DNA from: Streptomyces ipomoeae 91-03
Lineage (GTDB): Bacteria > Actinomycetota > Actinomycetes > Streptomycetales > Streptomycetaceae
Direction: 5' to 3'
DNA: 64,000 nucleotides
Assembly (NCBI RefSeq): GCF_000317595.1
Contig: NZ_AEJC01000061.1
Location: forward strand, 1 to 64,000
The position numbers and the translations under genes are program-made. The notes under the pieces are model-generated. The model was not told the origin of the DNA. It was given only the letters and a program-made list of their open reading frames with translations, and did not search any database. Position 1 is the stretch's first letter. Each line of letters opens with the position of its first letter. This document shows, piece after piece, positions 8,385 through 17,204 of the stretch.

Positions 8385-9821
8385 ATGACCGGTATGACCG
8401 GCATGACCGGCGGACAAGGCCCGCGGCTCAGCCGTCGTACGCTCCTCGGCACCGGGCTCGGGGCCGCGACGGCGCTCACCGCCATCGGCTCCGGCACCGC
8501 CCGGGCGGTCGGCGAGGCTCGGACCGCCGGTGCGGCCGGCGCCGACGGGGCGGACGCCCGGCGGCGCGGGTACGCCTTCCTCGCCGCCGCGATGGACGCG
8601 TACCCGGACCACGGGGAGATCCGGCTGACGCAGAGCTACACCGACCAGGCGGGCCTGTTCAGCACGGCCTTCACGTACGACAACGCGCTGGCGATCCTCG
8701 CGCATCTCGCGGTGCGCACCGAGGAGGGCCGGACCAGGGCCGTGGCGCTCGGGGACGCCCTGATCCACGCCCAGGAGCACGACCCGGCGTACGACGACGG
8801 CAGGCTGCGCCAGGCGTACAACGTCGGGCCGTACGTCTTCTTCGACGGGGTGCCGCAGCCGGACGGGTTCGTGCGGGCGGACGGGACGGCCAATGTCGGC
8901 ACCCAGTTCGGCTTCACCGGTACGGCCGTGGGGGACATGGCGTGGGCGGGGATCGCGCTGAGCGCCCTGGCCCGGCGGACCGGGGAGCGGCGCTTCCTCG
9001 CCGCCGCGGTGCGGATCGGTGAGTGGATCGAGCGGAACGGTCGTACCGACGAGCCCCTCGGCGGCTACAAGTTCGGCGTGAACGGGGCGAACGAGAAGCT
9101 GCCGTTCACCTCGACCGAACACAACACCGACCTGATCTGTCTGTTCGGACGGCTCGCCCGGCTCACCGGGGAGCGGGTGTGGTGGGAGCGGCGCGCGCGT
9201 GCCGAGGCCTTCGTGAAGGGGATGTGGGAGCCCGCCAAGGGCTCGTCCGGCGGCTTCTTCTACACCGGCACCAACGACGGCGTGAACGTCAACACGTCCC
9301 CGATCCCCGAGGACACCCAGACCTGGACCCACCTCGCCCTCGACTCCGGCCGCCACTCCCGTTCCCTGGACTGGGCGGCCACCGAACTGGCCGTCCTCGA
9401 CCACGCCGAGCGGCGCAACAGCACGGTGCCGGCCGGACAGTCGTACGAGGGCGTCACCTTCAGCTCGGCGAGCCTCCTCGCGAACGAGGATGCGCCGATC
9501 GCCGAGTTCCAGCCGAAGCCGGACCGGAACGGGGTGTGGTTCGAGGGCACCGCCCATCTCGCCCTGGCCCTGCGCGACCGGGGCGCACGCGGCGACGAGA
9601 CCCGCGCCCGGCGGCTCCTCGACTCCATCGAACGCGCCCAGGACCTCCTCGGCACCGGCCAGACGGTCGGCGGTACGGCCCTCCCCGAACGCGCGGGCGT
9701 CGTCTCGGCCAGCAGCCCCCTCGACACGGGCTTCGGCTTCGGCTACTACCCGTACCGGCACACCGGGGCGACGGCGTGGTACCTGCTGGCGGCGACCCGG
9801 ACGAACCCGCTGCGGGCGTGA
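8385..9821 (+). CDS. Tat-exported protein with an alpha/alpha-barrel (six-hairpin) glycosidase-like fold
   Basis: The protein (478 aa) has a twin-arginine signal (SRRTLLGTG, ending near TARAV) and a body of repeated paired helices typical of six-hairpin glycosidase or epimerase folds. Examples are AFTYDNALAILAHLAV, MAWAGIALSALARRTGERRFL and HNTDLICLFGRLARLTGE. I do not recognise the exact family. The fold, the export signal and the LacI-type operator upstream point to extracellular polysaccharide breakdown. The ATG at 8385 follows GGGAG with good spacing and starts with a short MTG repeat (MTGMTGMTGG). Enzyme activity is inferred, not shown. Confidence 0.85.
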   Translation: MTGMTGMTGGQGPRLSRRTLLGTGLGAATALTAIGSGTARAVGEARTAGAAGADGADARRRGYAFLAAAMDAYPDHGEIRLTQSYTDQAGLFSTAFTYDNALAILAHLAVRTEEGRTRAVALGDALIHAQEHDPAYDDGRLRQAYNVGPYVFFDGVPQPDGFVRADGTANVGTQFGFTGTAVGDMAWAGIALSALARRTGERRFLAAAVRIGEWIERNGRTDEPLGGYKFGVNGANEKLPFTSTEHNTDLICLFGRLARLTGERVWWERRARAEAFVKGMWEPAKGSSGGFFYTGTNDGVNVNTSPIPEDTQTWTHLALDSGRHSRSLDWAATELAVLDHAERRNSTVPAGQSYEGVTFSSASLLANEDAPIAEFQPKPDRNGVWFEGTAHLALALRDRGARGDETRARRLLDSIERAQDLLGTGQTVGGTALPERAGVVSASSPLDTGFGFGYYPYRHTGATAWYLLAATRTNPLRA

Positions 9822-9852
9822 TCCGGCGGGGGCCCGACGACGGACCGGGGCC

Positions 9853-10524
9853 TCAGCCCGGCAGGGTCCAGCCGTCGGAGAAGTCGCAGACCCGGTCCAT
9901 GTACGACTGCACCTCGGCCGGTGAGTACGAGGGATGGCCCATCTGCCCGACGCCGGCCACCCAGCGGTCGAAGAGGCCGCCGGGTTCCGTGAACGGCGCC
10001 GCGTGGGCCGTACCCAGTCGGCTGTCGAGGCGCAGGAGGGCGCCCAGGGCGGTGGGCTGGTCGTAGTGCAGGTCGGTGCGGGGCAGATAGCGGTTCAGGT
10101 AGGCGGTGAGGATCTCGGCGTCCTCGTGGCTGCCGAGACGGGCCAGGGCGAAGCAGTAGCCCACTCCCGCGTACACCACCTCGCTGTCCAGCAGCAGCTC
10201 GCCGATCCGGGCCCGGTACGACGCCCTGCGGGACACGCCGATCAGCCACGCCGCCGTGAGCCGGGGCCGCCAGCCGTAGGAGAGCAGGGTGTTCAGGTCG
10301 GCGTCCGTGATCGACGCGGCGTCGACGAGCAGCGGGTGCAGGAACCGTCTGCGCGTGGCGCCCTCGAAGCGGAGGAAACGGCCGCTCATCAACTCGCCGT
10401 AGCGCCCGATGCTCCGTCGCTCGGCGCGAGGGAGGACGTACCGCCTGACGGCGTTCCGGTAGGCCACCTCCTCCGGCGTCCCCAGCGGCCCACGCGACGT
10501 GTGCGGCTCTCTCGGCGCTCCCAT
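9853..10524 (-). CDS. Conserved hypothetical protein (resembles DUF6000)
   Basis: This soluble protein (223 aa) has no signal or membrane segment. It begins with a Tyr/Arg-rich region (RNAVRRYVLPRAERRSIGRYGELMSGRFLRF) and continues with helices that include a conserved WRPRLTAAWLIGVSRR segment. I recall similar Streptomyces proteins grouped as DUF6000, but I cannot confirm the family. It converges on the Tat-exported protein gene and diverges from the glycosyltransferase gene. No function can be given. Confidence 0.75.
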   Translation of the reverse strand: MGAPREPHTSRGPLGTPEEVAYRNAVRRYVLPRAERRSIGRYGELMSGRFLRFEGATRRRFLHPLLVDAASITDADLNTLLSYGWRPRLTAAWLIGVSRRASYRARIGELLLDSEVVYAGVGYCFALARLGSHEDAEILTAYLNRYLPRTDLHYDQPTALGALLRLDSRLGTAHAAPFTEPGGLFDRWVAGVGQMGHPSYSPAEVQSYMDRVCDFSDGWTLPG

Positions 10525-10698
10525 GCCGGAAGAGTAGGCCCGGGTTGGGACGGGAGACTCGCCGTCGCCATCGGCGTACTTGAGGAGTCCTGAAGTAGTC
10601 CTTGACGTGAACGACTAGCATCCCCGCCGTAGTCAGTCGGTCGGTGCGCGGGGGCGTCGGCTGTCCTCGGCGGTCGGTCGGGGACGGACACGGATGAG

Positions 10699-11607
10699 GT
10701 GGATGTCGTGGTGGAGGCGGGGCCCCGGATCGCTGTCGCGGTGGTGACGATGGGAAATCGGCCCGCCGAGGTCGACGCGTTGCTCGCCTCCGTGGCCAAG
10801 CAGGATCTCGCGCCGGAGCGGATCGTCGTCGTCGGCAACGGCTGCCCGCTGCCCGAGTTCGCCGAACGGCTCGGCCTGCCCGGCGAGGTCACGCTCATCG
10901 AGGTCGACGAGAACCTCGGCTGCCCCGGCGGGCGGAACGTGGCCATCGAGCGGTTGCGGGAGTTCGGCGACATCGACGTCGTCGTCGAACTGGACGACGA
11001 CGGGCTGCTCGTCGACGCCGATGTGCTGCGGCGCGTACGGGACCTGTACGCGGGCGCCCCCCGGCTCGGCATCGTCGGGTTCCGGATCGCCGACGAGCAC
11101 GGCGAGACCCAGCGACGGCACGTACCCAGGGTCGGGGCCAAGGACCCGCTGCGGGGCGGGCCGGTCACCGGGTTCCTCGGCGGCGGACACGCCCTGTCCA
11201 TGGCCATGCTCGCCGAGACGGGGGACTGGGCCGCCGAGTTCTTCTTCGCGCACGAGGAGACCGACCTGGCGTGGCGGGCGATCGACGCCGGGTGGACCGT
11301 GCGCTACGCCCCCGAACTCCTCCTCCAGCACCCGAAGACCTCACCCGCCCGGCACGCCATCTACTACCGCGTCAACGCCCGCAACCGCGTCTGGCTCGCC
11401 CGCCGCCGACTGCCCCTGCCCCTCATCCCCGTTCACCTGGGGGTATGGGTCCTCATCACCCTGCTGCGCACCCGGTCGACGGGCGGACTGCGGGCGTGGT
11501 TCGGCGGATTCACGGAGGGCTGGCGCGAGTCGGGCGGCGAGCGACGCCCCATGCGATGGCGGACGGTGTGGCGACTGACCCGGTTGGGGAGGCCGCCCAT
11601 CCTGTGA
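10699..11607 (+). CDS. Family 2 glycosyltransferase
   Basis: The protein (302 aa) has a GT-A fold. It starts AVAVVTMGNRPAEVDALLASV, has a DxD-like acidic cluster (VELDDDG) for metal-nucleotide binding and a late EETDLAWRAIDAGW segment typical of rhamnosyl or glycosyl transfer enzymes. One hydrophobic stretch near residue 240 (LPLIPVHLGVWVLITLL) may contact the membrane. The GTG at 10699 is the farthest plausible start. The last codons and the stop lie in a 24-bp tandem repeat. The acceptor is unknown; cell-surface glycan is the usual role. Confidence 0.88.
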   Translation: MDVVVEAGPRIAVAVVTMGNRPAEVDALLASVAKQDLAPERIVVVGNGCPLPEFAERLGLPGEVTLIEVDENLGCPGGRNVAIERLREFGDIDVVVELDDDGLLVDADVLRRVRDLYAGAPRLGIVGFRIADEHGETQRRHVPRVGAKDPLRGGPVTGFLGGGHALSMAMLAETGDWAAEFFFAHEETDLAWRAIDAGWTVRYAPELLLQHPKTSPARHAIYYRVNARNRVWLARRRLPLPLIPVHLGVWVLITLLRTRSTGGLRAWFGGFTEGWRESGGERRPMRWRTVWRLTRLGRPPIL

Positions 11608-11658
11608 CCCGGGAGGCCGCCCATCCTGTGACCCGGGAGGTCGCCCATCCTGTGCCCC
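11587..11658. repeat. 24-bp tandem triplication covering the glycosyltransferase stop codon
   Basis: Three head-to-tail copies of a unit starting GGGAGGCCGCCCATCC end at 11658. The first carries the last codons and TGA of the glycosyltransferase, and the next two lie downstream. The third copy has two changes. Confidence 0.92.
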
Positions 11659-11722
11659 GGGTGGTCGCACACGAGCGCCCCCGCACGGACACGCCAGGCC
11701 CTCGGGCGCCCAGGCAACACAC

Positions 11723-11765
11723 ACGAGTGCCCCGGTCGTTCACCTCCACCGACCGGGGCACTCGT
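11723..11765. terminator. Strong hairpin terminator after the glycosyltransferase gene
   Basis: A perfect 16-bp stem pairs ACGAGTGCCCCGGTCG (11723-11738) with its complement (11750-11765) around an 11-base loop. It separates the glycosyltransferase from the AfsR-like gene. Confidence 0.82.
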
Positions 11766-11848
11766 GCTGTGCGGTTTCCGGACCCGGCAGCGGCGGCGGC
11801 GCTCCCCCGAGCTACGCCTTCCGCGTGCGCCGTCGGCGCCGGATCCGA

Positions 11849-11864
11849 TGAAGTGATCACATCA
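11849..11864. promoter_or_regulatory. Palindrome upstream of the AfsR-like gene
   Basis: TGAAGTGATCACATCA has a perfect GTGATCAC core and matching TGA/TCA ends. It lies about 120 bp before the AfsR-like start and resembles a dimeric repressor site. The binding protein is unknown. Apart from this dyad and the hairpin at 11723-11765, I see nothing else in the 11608-11981 gap. Confidence 0.45.
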
Positions 11865-11981
11865 GGTTTCGCCAACGGATCGCTAACATGAGCCCAACGG
11901 CTCCACCGGAGCCGTACGGGAGGCGAACTCGCCACGGGGGTGGCCCGGTAGGTCGGTGCGGGAAGGCAGCGGGCGAGTTCT

Positions 11982-14900
11982 ATGCGGGACGGGCTGCGGT
12001 TCGGACTGCTGGGTCCGCCGGTTCTGTACGACGCGGAGGGCGCCGACGCCGGGGTACGGCCCGTCGGCAGCGGCAAGGTGCGCGCCCTGTTCGTGGCGCT
12101 GCTGCTCGAACCCGGGCGGATCGTCTCGGTCGACGCGCTGAAGGACGTGCTGTGGGACGCGGCGCCGCCGCCGTCCGCGCAGGCGTCCCTGCAGAACCAT
12201 GTGACCCGGTTGCGCAGGCTGTTGGACGACCCGGAGCGGCTGCGCGCGATACCGCCGGGGTATCTGCTGCGGGTCGGCGAGGGCGAGTTGGACGTCCGCG
12301 TCTTCGAGTCCCACGTCGCCGCCGCACGCGCCGCGCACGCCGAGCGCGACTGGGCCCGCACCGTCCGCGAGGCCACCGCCGCGCTCGCACTCTGGCGGGG
12401 CACCCCGCTCGGCGGCCTGCCCGTGGCCGACTTCGGCGCCCAGGCGTTCGTCCAACGACTGGAGGAGGCACGGCTGTTGCTGTTGGAGTGGCGGTGCGAT
12501 GCCGAGCTCCATCTGGCGCAGGGTGCCGAGGCGACCGACGCTCTCGCCGCGCTGGCCCCCGAACTCGCCGCGCTCGTCGCCGAGCATCCGCTGCGGGAGG
12601 CCTTCCACCGCCTGCTGATGCTGGCCCTGCACCGCACCGGCCGCCAGGCGGAGGCCCTGGCCGTCCACCGTGACCTCAGGGCCCGCCTCCTGGACGAACT
12701 GGGCGTGGAACCGGGCCCGGCCGTACGCGAGGCCCACTTGGAGGTTCTGCGGGAACAGGGTCCGCAGGAGGCGGAGCCCTCGGCGACGGCAGCTGCCGAG
12801 GAGCCGCCGCGCCCAGCTCAACTACCGCCTCCGCCGGCGCATTTCACGGGTCGCGAGGAGGTGCTTGTGCAGCTACGGCAAGTACTCGACATGGCCGCGC
12901 CCCCGAAAGGGGCGCGGGGCGGCATTGAATCTTCGGCCACCGCCGCGCGGGCGCGAACAACCACGACGCACCCGCACCCGCCGAACCACATTTCCCCCCG
13001 AGCCATGGGGCGCCCCACCGCCCCGAAGGGCACCCGTACTGTCACCGTGATCAGCGGCATGGCCGGCGTGGGCAAAAGCGCCCTGGCCCTCCACCTCGCC
13101 CACGAACTGGCGGACCGCTTCCCCGACGGCCAGCTGTACGTCAACCTGCACGGCGCGACCCCGGGCATGACGCCCCTCACCCCGGCCCAGGCACTCGCCT
13201 CCCTCCTCCGTGACCTCGGCACCGATCCCCGCCGTATCCCCGAACAGCCGGACGAGGCCGCCGCACTGCTCCGCTCCACCCTCGCGCCGACCCGCACCCT
13301 GATGGTGCTGGACGACGCCGCGAACGCCGCCCAGGTACGCCCGCTGCTGCCGGCCGGCGCCGGGTGCGCGGTGATCGTGACGAGTCGTTCGCCGCTCGCC
13401 GCGCTGGACGGCGCCCACCGTTTCCCGCTGGCCCCGCTCTCGGACGACGAGAGCGCGGCGCTGCTGCGGGCCGCGTCGGGGCGCGCGGCCGGCCTCGACG
13501 CCACCCATCCCCTCGTCGCGCTCACCGGCCGGCTCCCGCTCGCCCTCCGTGTGGTCGCGGCCCGCCTCGCCGCCCGGCGCGCGCTCACACCCGACGCGCT
13601 GGCCGGTCAACTGGCCGCCACGGAAGGGCGGTTGCATCACCTCGAATACGACGATCTGAGCGTCCGCCGTTCCCTCGCCGTCGCCCACGAGGCCCTGCGC
13701 GCCTCCGATCGCACGGTCGACCGCGACGCCGCCCACACCCTCCGCCTCATCGGCGCCCTCGATCTGCCGGCGTACGGTGCTCCCCTCCTGGCCCGCCTGT
13801 CCGGCACCGACGAACTCCGCACCGAGGCCGCCCTCGACCGCCTCGTCGACGTGGCCCTCCTGGAGGAGACCACCTACGGCCGCTACGTCCCCCACGACCT
13901 CGTACGCCACTTCGCCCGCGAACTCGCCGACACGAACGGCTCCGCCGAGGCCGCGGAAGCCGTCGGGGCGGTCGGGGCCACCGGGGCCGTCGGAGTGAGC
14001 AGGGCCGTCGAACAGGCCCTGCGCTGGTATGTGGCGCGGGCCCGGCAGAGCCTGCTGGTGTTGCTCCCGCCGGGGTACGAGCGCGACGAACGGCTGCGTA
14101 CGACGGCGACGGAAGCGGGGATCACGACGGCAGCGGCGGTCACAGCGGCCACGGCGATGACAACCGCCACGGCCACGGTGCCCGACCCCGAGGAAGCGCG
14201 GTCCGCCGAGCCGCCCTTCGCCTCCGCCGAGGAGGCCTTCGCCTGGGGTGACCGCGAACTCCCCAACATCGTCGCCCTCGTGGAACGGTGCGCCCGTGAA
14301 CACGGCGACCCCAGTGGCGGCGGCACTGCGGCGTACGTGCCCGTTCTCGTCCGCTATCTGTTCCCCTATCTGCACCGAGGCGGCCGGCTCGCCGAGTTGG
14401 ACGTGTTGGGGCGGCTCGCCCTGGACGTGGCGCGGTCGTCGGGGGACGACGAGGCGGAGGCGTTCGCGCTGACCGACCGGGCGGGGCTGCACTTCATGTC
14501 CGGCCGTGCCGCGGAGGCGCTCGACCTCAACGAACAGGGCCTGACCCTGTGGCGGAAGCTGGGCGTGGTCTCCTGCGTACGGCGCTGTCTCAACAACCGG
14601 GGGCTCGTGCTGGAGAGCCTCGGCCGGTACGCGGAGAGCGAGGAGACGCTGCGGCAGAGCCTGGAGCTGTCCCGGCAGCTCGGCGACCCGTACGGCGAGG
14701 CCGTGACCTTCAGCCACCTCGGCAACCTGGCCAAGCACACCGACGCGCGGGCCGCCATCGCCCACCACGAACGGAGTCTCGCCCTCGGTGAGGTCGCGGA
14801 CAGCGTCGTCGTACGGCACACCGCGCACTGCAACATCGGCTACGCCCACCTCAGGCTCGGCGAACCGGCCGCCGCCGTAAGCAGTTTCGAGCAGAGCCTG

Positions 14901-15209
14901 CGCGTCCTCGGCGACGACGAGGACTGGCAGGGCGAGTCCCAGACCCGCCTCGGTCTCGTACGGGCGCTGCGGGAGCTGGAGCGGACGGACCGGGCCGACC
15001 GTGAATGCGCCCACCTCCTCGACCTCGCCGAACGCCGCGCCGACCAGTACGTGGCCGGCCTCGCCCGCCACCAACGCGGCCTGCTGCTGCGGGCCCGGGG
15101 CCGCACCGAGGAGGCCCACCGCGAATGGCGGCGAGCCCTGACCGCCCTGGACGGCACGGCCTCGACGGTGACGGGAGAACTCCGGGCACTGCTGGCGGGC
15201 GACGCCTGA
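11982..15209 (+). CDS. AfsR-like SARP regulator (DNA-binding, BTAD, NB-ARC, TPR)
   Basis: This large regulator has 1075 aa. An OmpR-like DNA-binding domain covers residues 1-95 and a bacterial transcriptional activation domain follows to about 260. The NB-ARC ATPase has Walker A GMAGVGKS at 359-366 and the Walker B region TLMVLDDAAN. A TPR region occupies the last 300 residues. Proteins of this type activate secondary-metabolite or developmental genes after nucleotide-driven assembly. Residues about 305-334 are encoded by an intergenic-type repeat module that keeps the frame. An Ala/Thr-rich stretch (about 707-727) interrupts the region before the TPRs. The target genes are unknown. Confidence 0.9.
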   Translation: MRDGLRFGLLGPPVLYDAEGADAGVRPVGSGKVRALFVALLLEPGRIVSVDALKDVLWDAAPPPSAQASLQNHVTRLRRLLDDPERLRAIPPGYLLRVGEGELDVRVFESHVAAARAAHAERDWARTVREATAALALWRGTPLGGLPVADFGAQAFVQRLEEARLLLLEWRCDAELHLAQGAEATDALAALAPELAALVAEHPLREAFHRLLMLALHRTGRQAEALAVHRDLRARLLDELGVEPGPAVREAHLEVLREQGPQEAEPSATAAAEEPPRPAQLPPPPAHFTGREEVLVQLRQVLDMAAPPKGARGGIESSATAARARTTTTHPHPPNHISPRAMGRPTAPKGTRTVTVISGMAGVGKSALALHLAHELADRFPDGQLYVNLHGATPGMTPLTPAQALASLLRDLGTDPRRIPEQPDEAAALLRSTLAPTRTLMVLDDAANAAQVRPLLPAGAGCAVIVTSRSPLAALDGAHRFPLAPLSDDESAALLRAASGRAAGLDATHPLVALTGRLPLALRVVAARLAARRALTPDALAGQLAATEGRLHHLEYDDLSVRRSLAVAHEALRASDRTVDRDAAHTLRLIGALDLPAYGAPLLARLSGTDELRTEAALDRLVDVALLEETTYGRYVPHDLVRHFARELADTNGSAEAAEAVGAVGATGAVGVSRAVEQALRWYVARARQSLLVLLPPGYERDERLRTTATEAGITTAAAVTAATAMTTATATVPDPEEARSAEPPFASAEEAFAWGDRELPNIVALVERCAREHGDPSGGGTAAYVPVLVRYLFPYLHRGGRLAELDVLGRLALDVARSSGDDEAEAFALTDRAGLHFMSGRAAEALDLNEQGLTLWRKLGVVSCVRRCLNNRGLVLESLGRYAESEETLRQSLELSRQLGDPYGEAVTFSHLGNLAKHTDARAAIAHHERSLALGEVADSVVVRHTAHCNIGYAHLRLGEPAAAVSSFEQSLRVLGDDEDWQGESQTRLGLVRALRELERTDRADRECAHLLDLAERRADQYVAGLARHQRGLLLRARGRTEEAHREWRRALTALDGTASTVTGELRALLAGDA
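12895..12982. repeat. Dispersed intergenic-type repeat module inside the AfsR-like gene
   Basis: A 9-bp stem (CCGCGCCCC, loop CGAAA, GGGGCGCGG) is followed by CAACCACGACGCACCCGCA, as in the intergenic copies at 46298 and 50524. Here it is translated in frame between the BTAD and NB-ARC domains, adding a low-complexity linker. Confidence 0.7.
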
Positions 15210-15279
15210 GCGATCGGCGACCGCCGCCTGATCGATCACGACTCCCGTACGGCCTTCCTCGGTCGTCCCGCGGCCGTTC

Positions 15280-16989
15280 TCACTTGGCGTCGGCATAGCA
15301 CTCCACCACCGCCGTCGTGAACGGAAGCCGCACCGGCGTCTCCCCGAAGGTCAGACGGGCCGACAGGTCCGACGCCTCCCGGATGGCCGCGACCACGGCG
15401 TCGGCCTCCTCCGCCGGGCAGTGCACGATCACCTCGTCGTGCTGGAAGAAGACGAGCTCGGCGGCCATGCCGGCGAGGGCGCGGCGGAGGGCGGCGAGGA
15501 GGAGCAGGGTCCAGTCGGCGGCGCTGCCCTGGACGACGAAGTTGCGGGCGAAGCGGCCTCGGGCGCGGGAGTTCGCGGAGGCGTAGCCGGGCACCCACTC
15601 GTTGCCCTGTCCCCCTTCCCGGTCGGCGGGGACGTCCTGGTCGGCCTGGGGGATGCCGGCTTCCTCGGTCGCCGCGTCGTCGGAGGAGCCGGCCGCCGGT
15701 GGGCAGGTACGCCCGAGCCAGGTCCGTACGAGCCGGCCCTCCTCGCCCGCGCGGGCCGCGTCGTCGACGTACTGCACGGCTTTCGGGAACCGGCGGCGCA
15801 GTGCGGCGAGGTTCTTCAGCCCGTCCCCGGAGGTCTGCCCGTAGACCGCGCCGAGGACGGCGAGCTTGGCCTGGGCGCGGTCGCCGGAGAAGGCGCGGTC
15901 GGAGACGGACTGGTAGAGGTCGGTGTCGCGGCCGGCGACCTCCATGAGCCCGGGGTCGCGGGAGATGGCGGCGAGCACCCGTGGCTCCATCTGGTCGGCG
16001 TCGGCGACGACCAGCCGCCAGCCGGGGTCGGCGACACAGGCCCGGCGGATCACCTTGGGGATCTGCAGGGCGCCCCCGCCGTTGGTGACCCAGCGCCCGG
16101 TGACGGTGCCACCCGCCAGGAATTCAGGCCGGAACCGTCCTTCCCGCACCCAGTCCTGCAGCCAGGACCAGCCGTGGGCGACCCAGATGCGGTACAGCCG
16201 CTTGTATTCGAGGAGGGGTTTCACGGCGGGGTGGTCGATGCTCTCGATCTCCCAGCGGCGGGTGGAGCGGATCCGGATGCCGGCCCGCGCGAACGCCTTG
16301 ACGACATCGGCGGGCAGATCGGGCCGCACACGGCGCCCGAAGGCGTTCGAGACCTCGTCGGCGAGCTCGGCGAGGCGGTGTGGTTCGCCGCCGCCCGCGT
16401 AGCGCTCGCCGAGCAGTTCGTGCAGGACCTCGCGGTGGACGTCGGCGCGCCAGGGGAGACCGGCGCGGTTCATCTCGGCGGCGACGAGCATGCCGGCGGA
16501 CTCGGCCGCCGTCAGCAGCCGCATCCGCTCCGGGTGGACGGTGGCATCGTGCCGCCGCTGCTGGTCGGCATGGACCTCGATGAGGTCGGTGAGGGGTACG
16601 TGGACGGGGCGGGGCTCGAAGAGGGAGGGCTGGGCGGCGGGGCCGGCGGTGCGGAGGGGTGGGTCCGGGGGGACCGGGGTGTGGCGGAGGCGGGCGAGGG
16701 CGGCGGCTGCGGAGCGGGGTTCGCCGAGGCGGCCTTCGTGGCCCAGCAGCAGGGTCTCGGCGACCTCGATGTCGTAGCACCGCTCCACCCGGACCCCCGC
16801 GGCGAGCAGAGCCGGGTACACCTCGGCGGTCGCCCGCCACACCCATCGGCCCACACCCGGCCGGCGCCGCACCGCCGCCGCCGCATCCGGCTCCCACTCC
16901 GCCGGCCCCGCGGGCAGCCCGGCGGCGCCGAGGGGGGCGACCTCCACGCCACCGTCCTCGGCCGACACGAGAGCCCATCGGTCGGTCAT
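15280..16989 (-). CDS. Family A DNA polymerase (PolA-like, exonuclease/polymerase form)
   Basis: The enzyme (569 aa) is shorter than DNA polymerase I because it has no 5' nuclease domain. The polymerase core is recognisable: motif A as VVADADQMEPRVLA, motif B as RAQAKLAVLGAVYGQ, and motif C as FFQHDEVIVH with the catalytic HDE. Such short polymerases are annotated in Streptomyces as bifunctional 3'-5' exonuclease/DNA polymerase and probably work in repair. The N-terminal exonuclease part is divergent and I cannot identify its acidic residues. The ATG at 16989 begins MTDRWALVS. An acidic insert before GYASANSRARG (about residues 444-475) is variable sequence. The gene stands alone and converges on the AfsR-like gene. 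Confidence 0.88.
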   Translation of the reverse strand: MTDRWALVSAEDGGVEVAPLGAAGLPAGPAEWEPDAAAAVRRRPGVGRWVWRATAEVYPALLAAGVRVERCYDIEVAETLLLGHEGRLGEPRSAAAALARLRHTPVPPDPPLRTAGPAAQPSLFEPRPVHVPLTDLIEVHADQQRRHDATVHPERMRLLTAAESAGMLVAAEMNRAGLPWRADVHREVLHELLGERYAGGGEPHRLAELADEVSNAFGRRVRPDLPADVVKAFARAGIRIRSTRRWEIESIDHPAVKPLLEYKRLYRIWVAHGWSWLQDWVREGRFRPEFLAGGTVTGRWVTNGGGALQIPKVIRRACVADPGWRLVVADADQMEPRVLAAISRDPGLMEVAGRDTDLYQSVSDRAFSGDRAQAKLAVLGAVYGQTSGDGLKNLAALRRRFPKAVQYVDDAARAGEEGRLVRTWLGRTCPPAAGSSDDAATEEAGIPQADQDVPADREGGQGNEWVPGYASANSRARGRFARNFVVQGSAADWTLLLLAALRRALAGMAAELVFFQHDEVIVHCPAEEADAVVAAIREASDLSARLTFGETPVRLPFTTAVVECYADAK

Positions 16990-17204
16990 GGGGCGAGTCT
17001 GCCAGGGGGGTCTGACAACGGCCCCTGACCAGGGGGCTTCGTACGACACGGGGGCGGTGCCTCCAGCGCTGCCTGAGCGTTCGCGGTGGGCGCGGCAACG
17101 ATCACTACGGGAGACACAGACAACTTGTCTTATAAAAAGCTGTGTTGAGGATCGTGTAGATGTAGGTTCCCTGTGACCAAGCTTGATCATTTATAGGGGG
17201 AACC

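Noticed and set aside
12873..15296. Long reverse open frame opposite the AfsR-like gene
   Set aside because: Composition-driven antisense frame. The forward frame has clear BTAD, Walker and TPR motifs.
15421..17028. Forward open frame opposite the DNA polymerase gene
   Set aside because: The opposite strand holds all polymerase motifs. This frame is a high-GC shadow.
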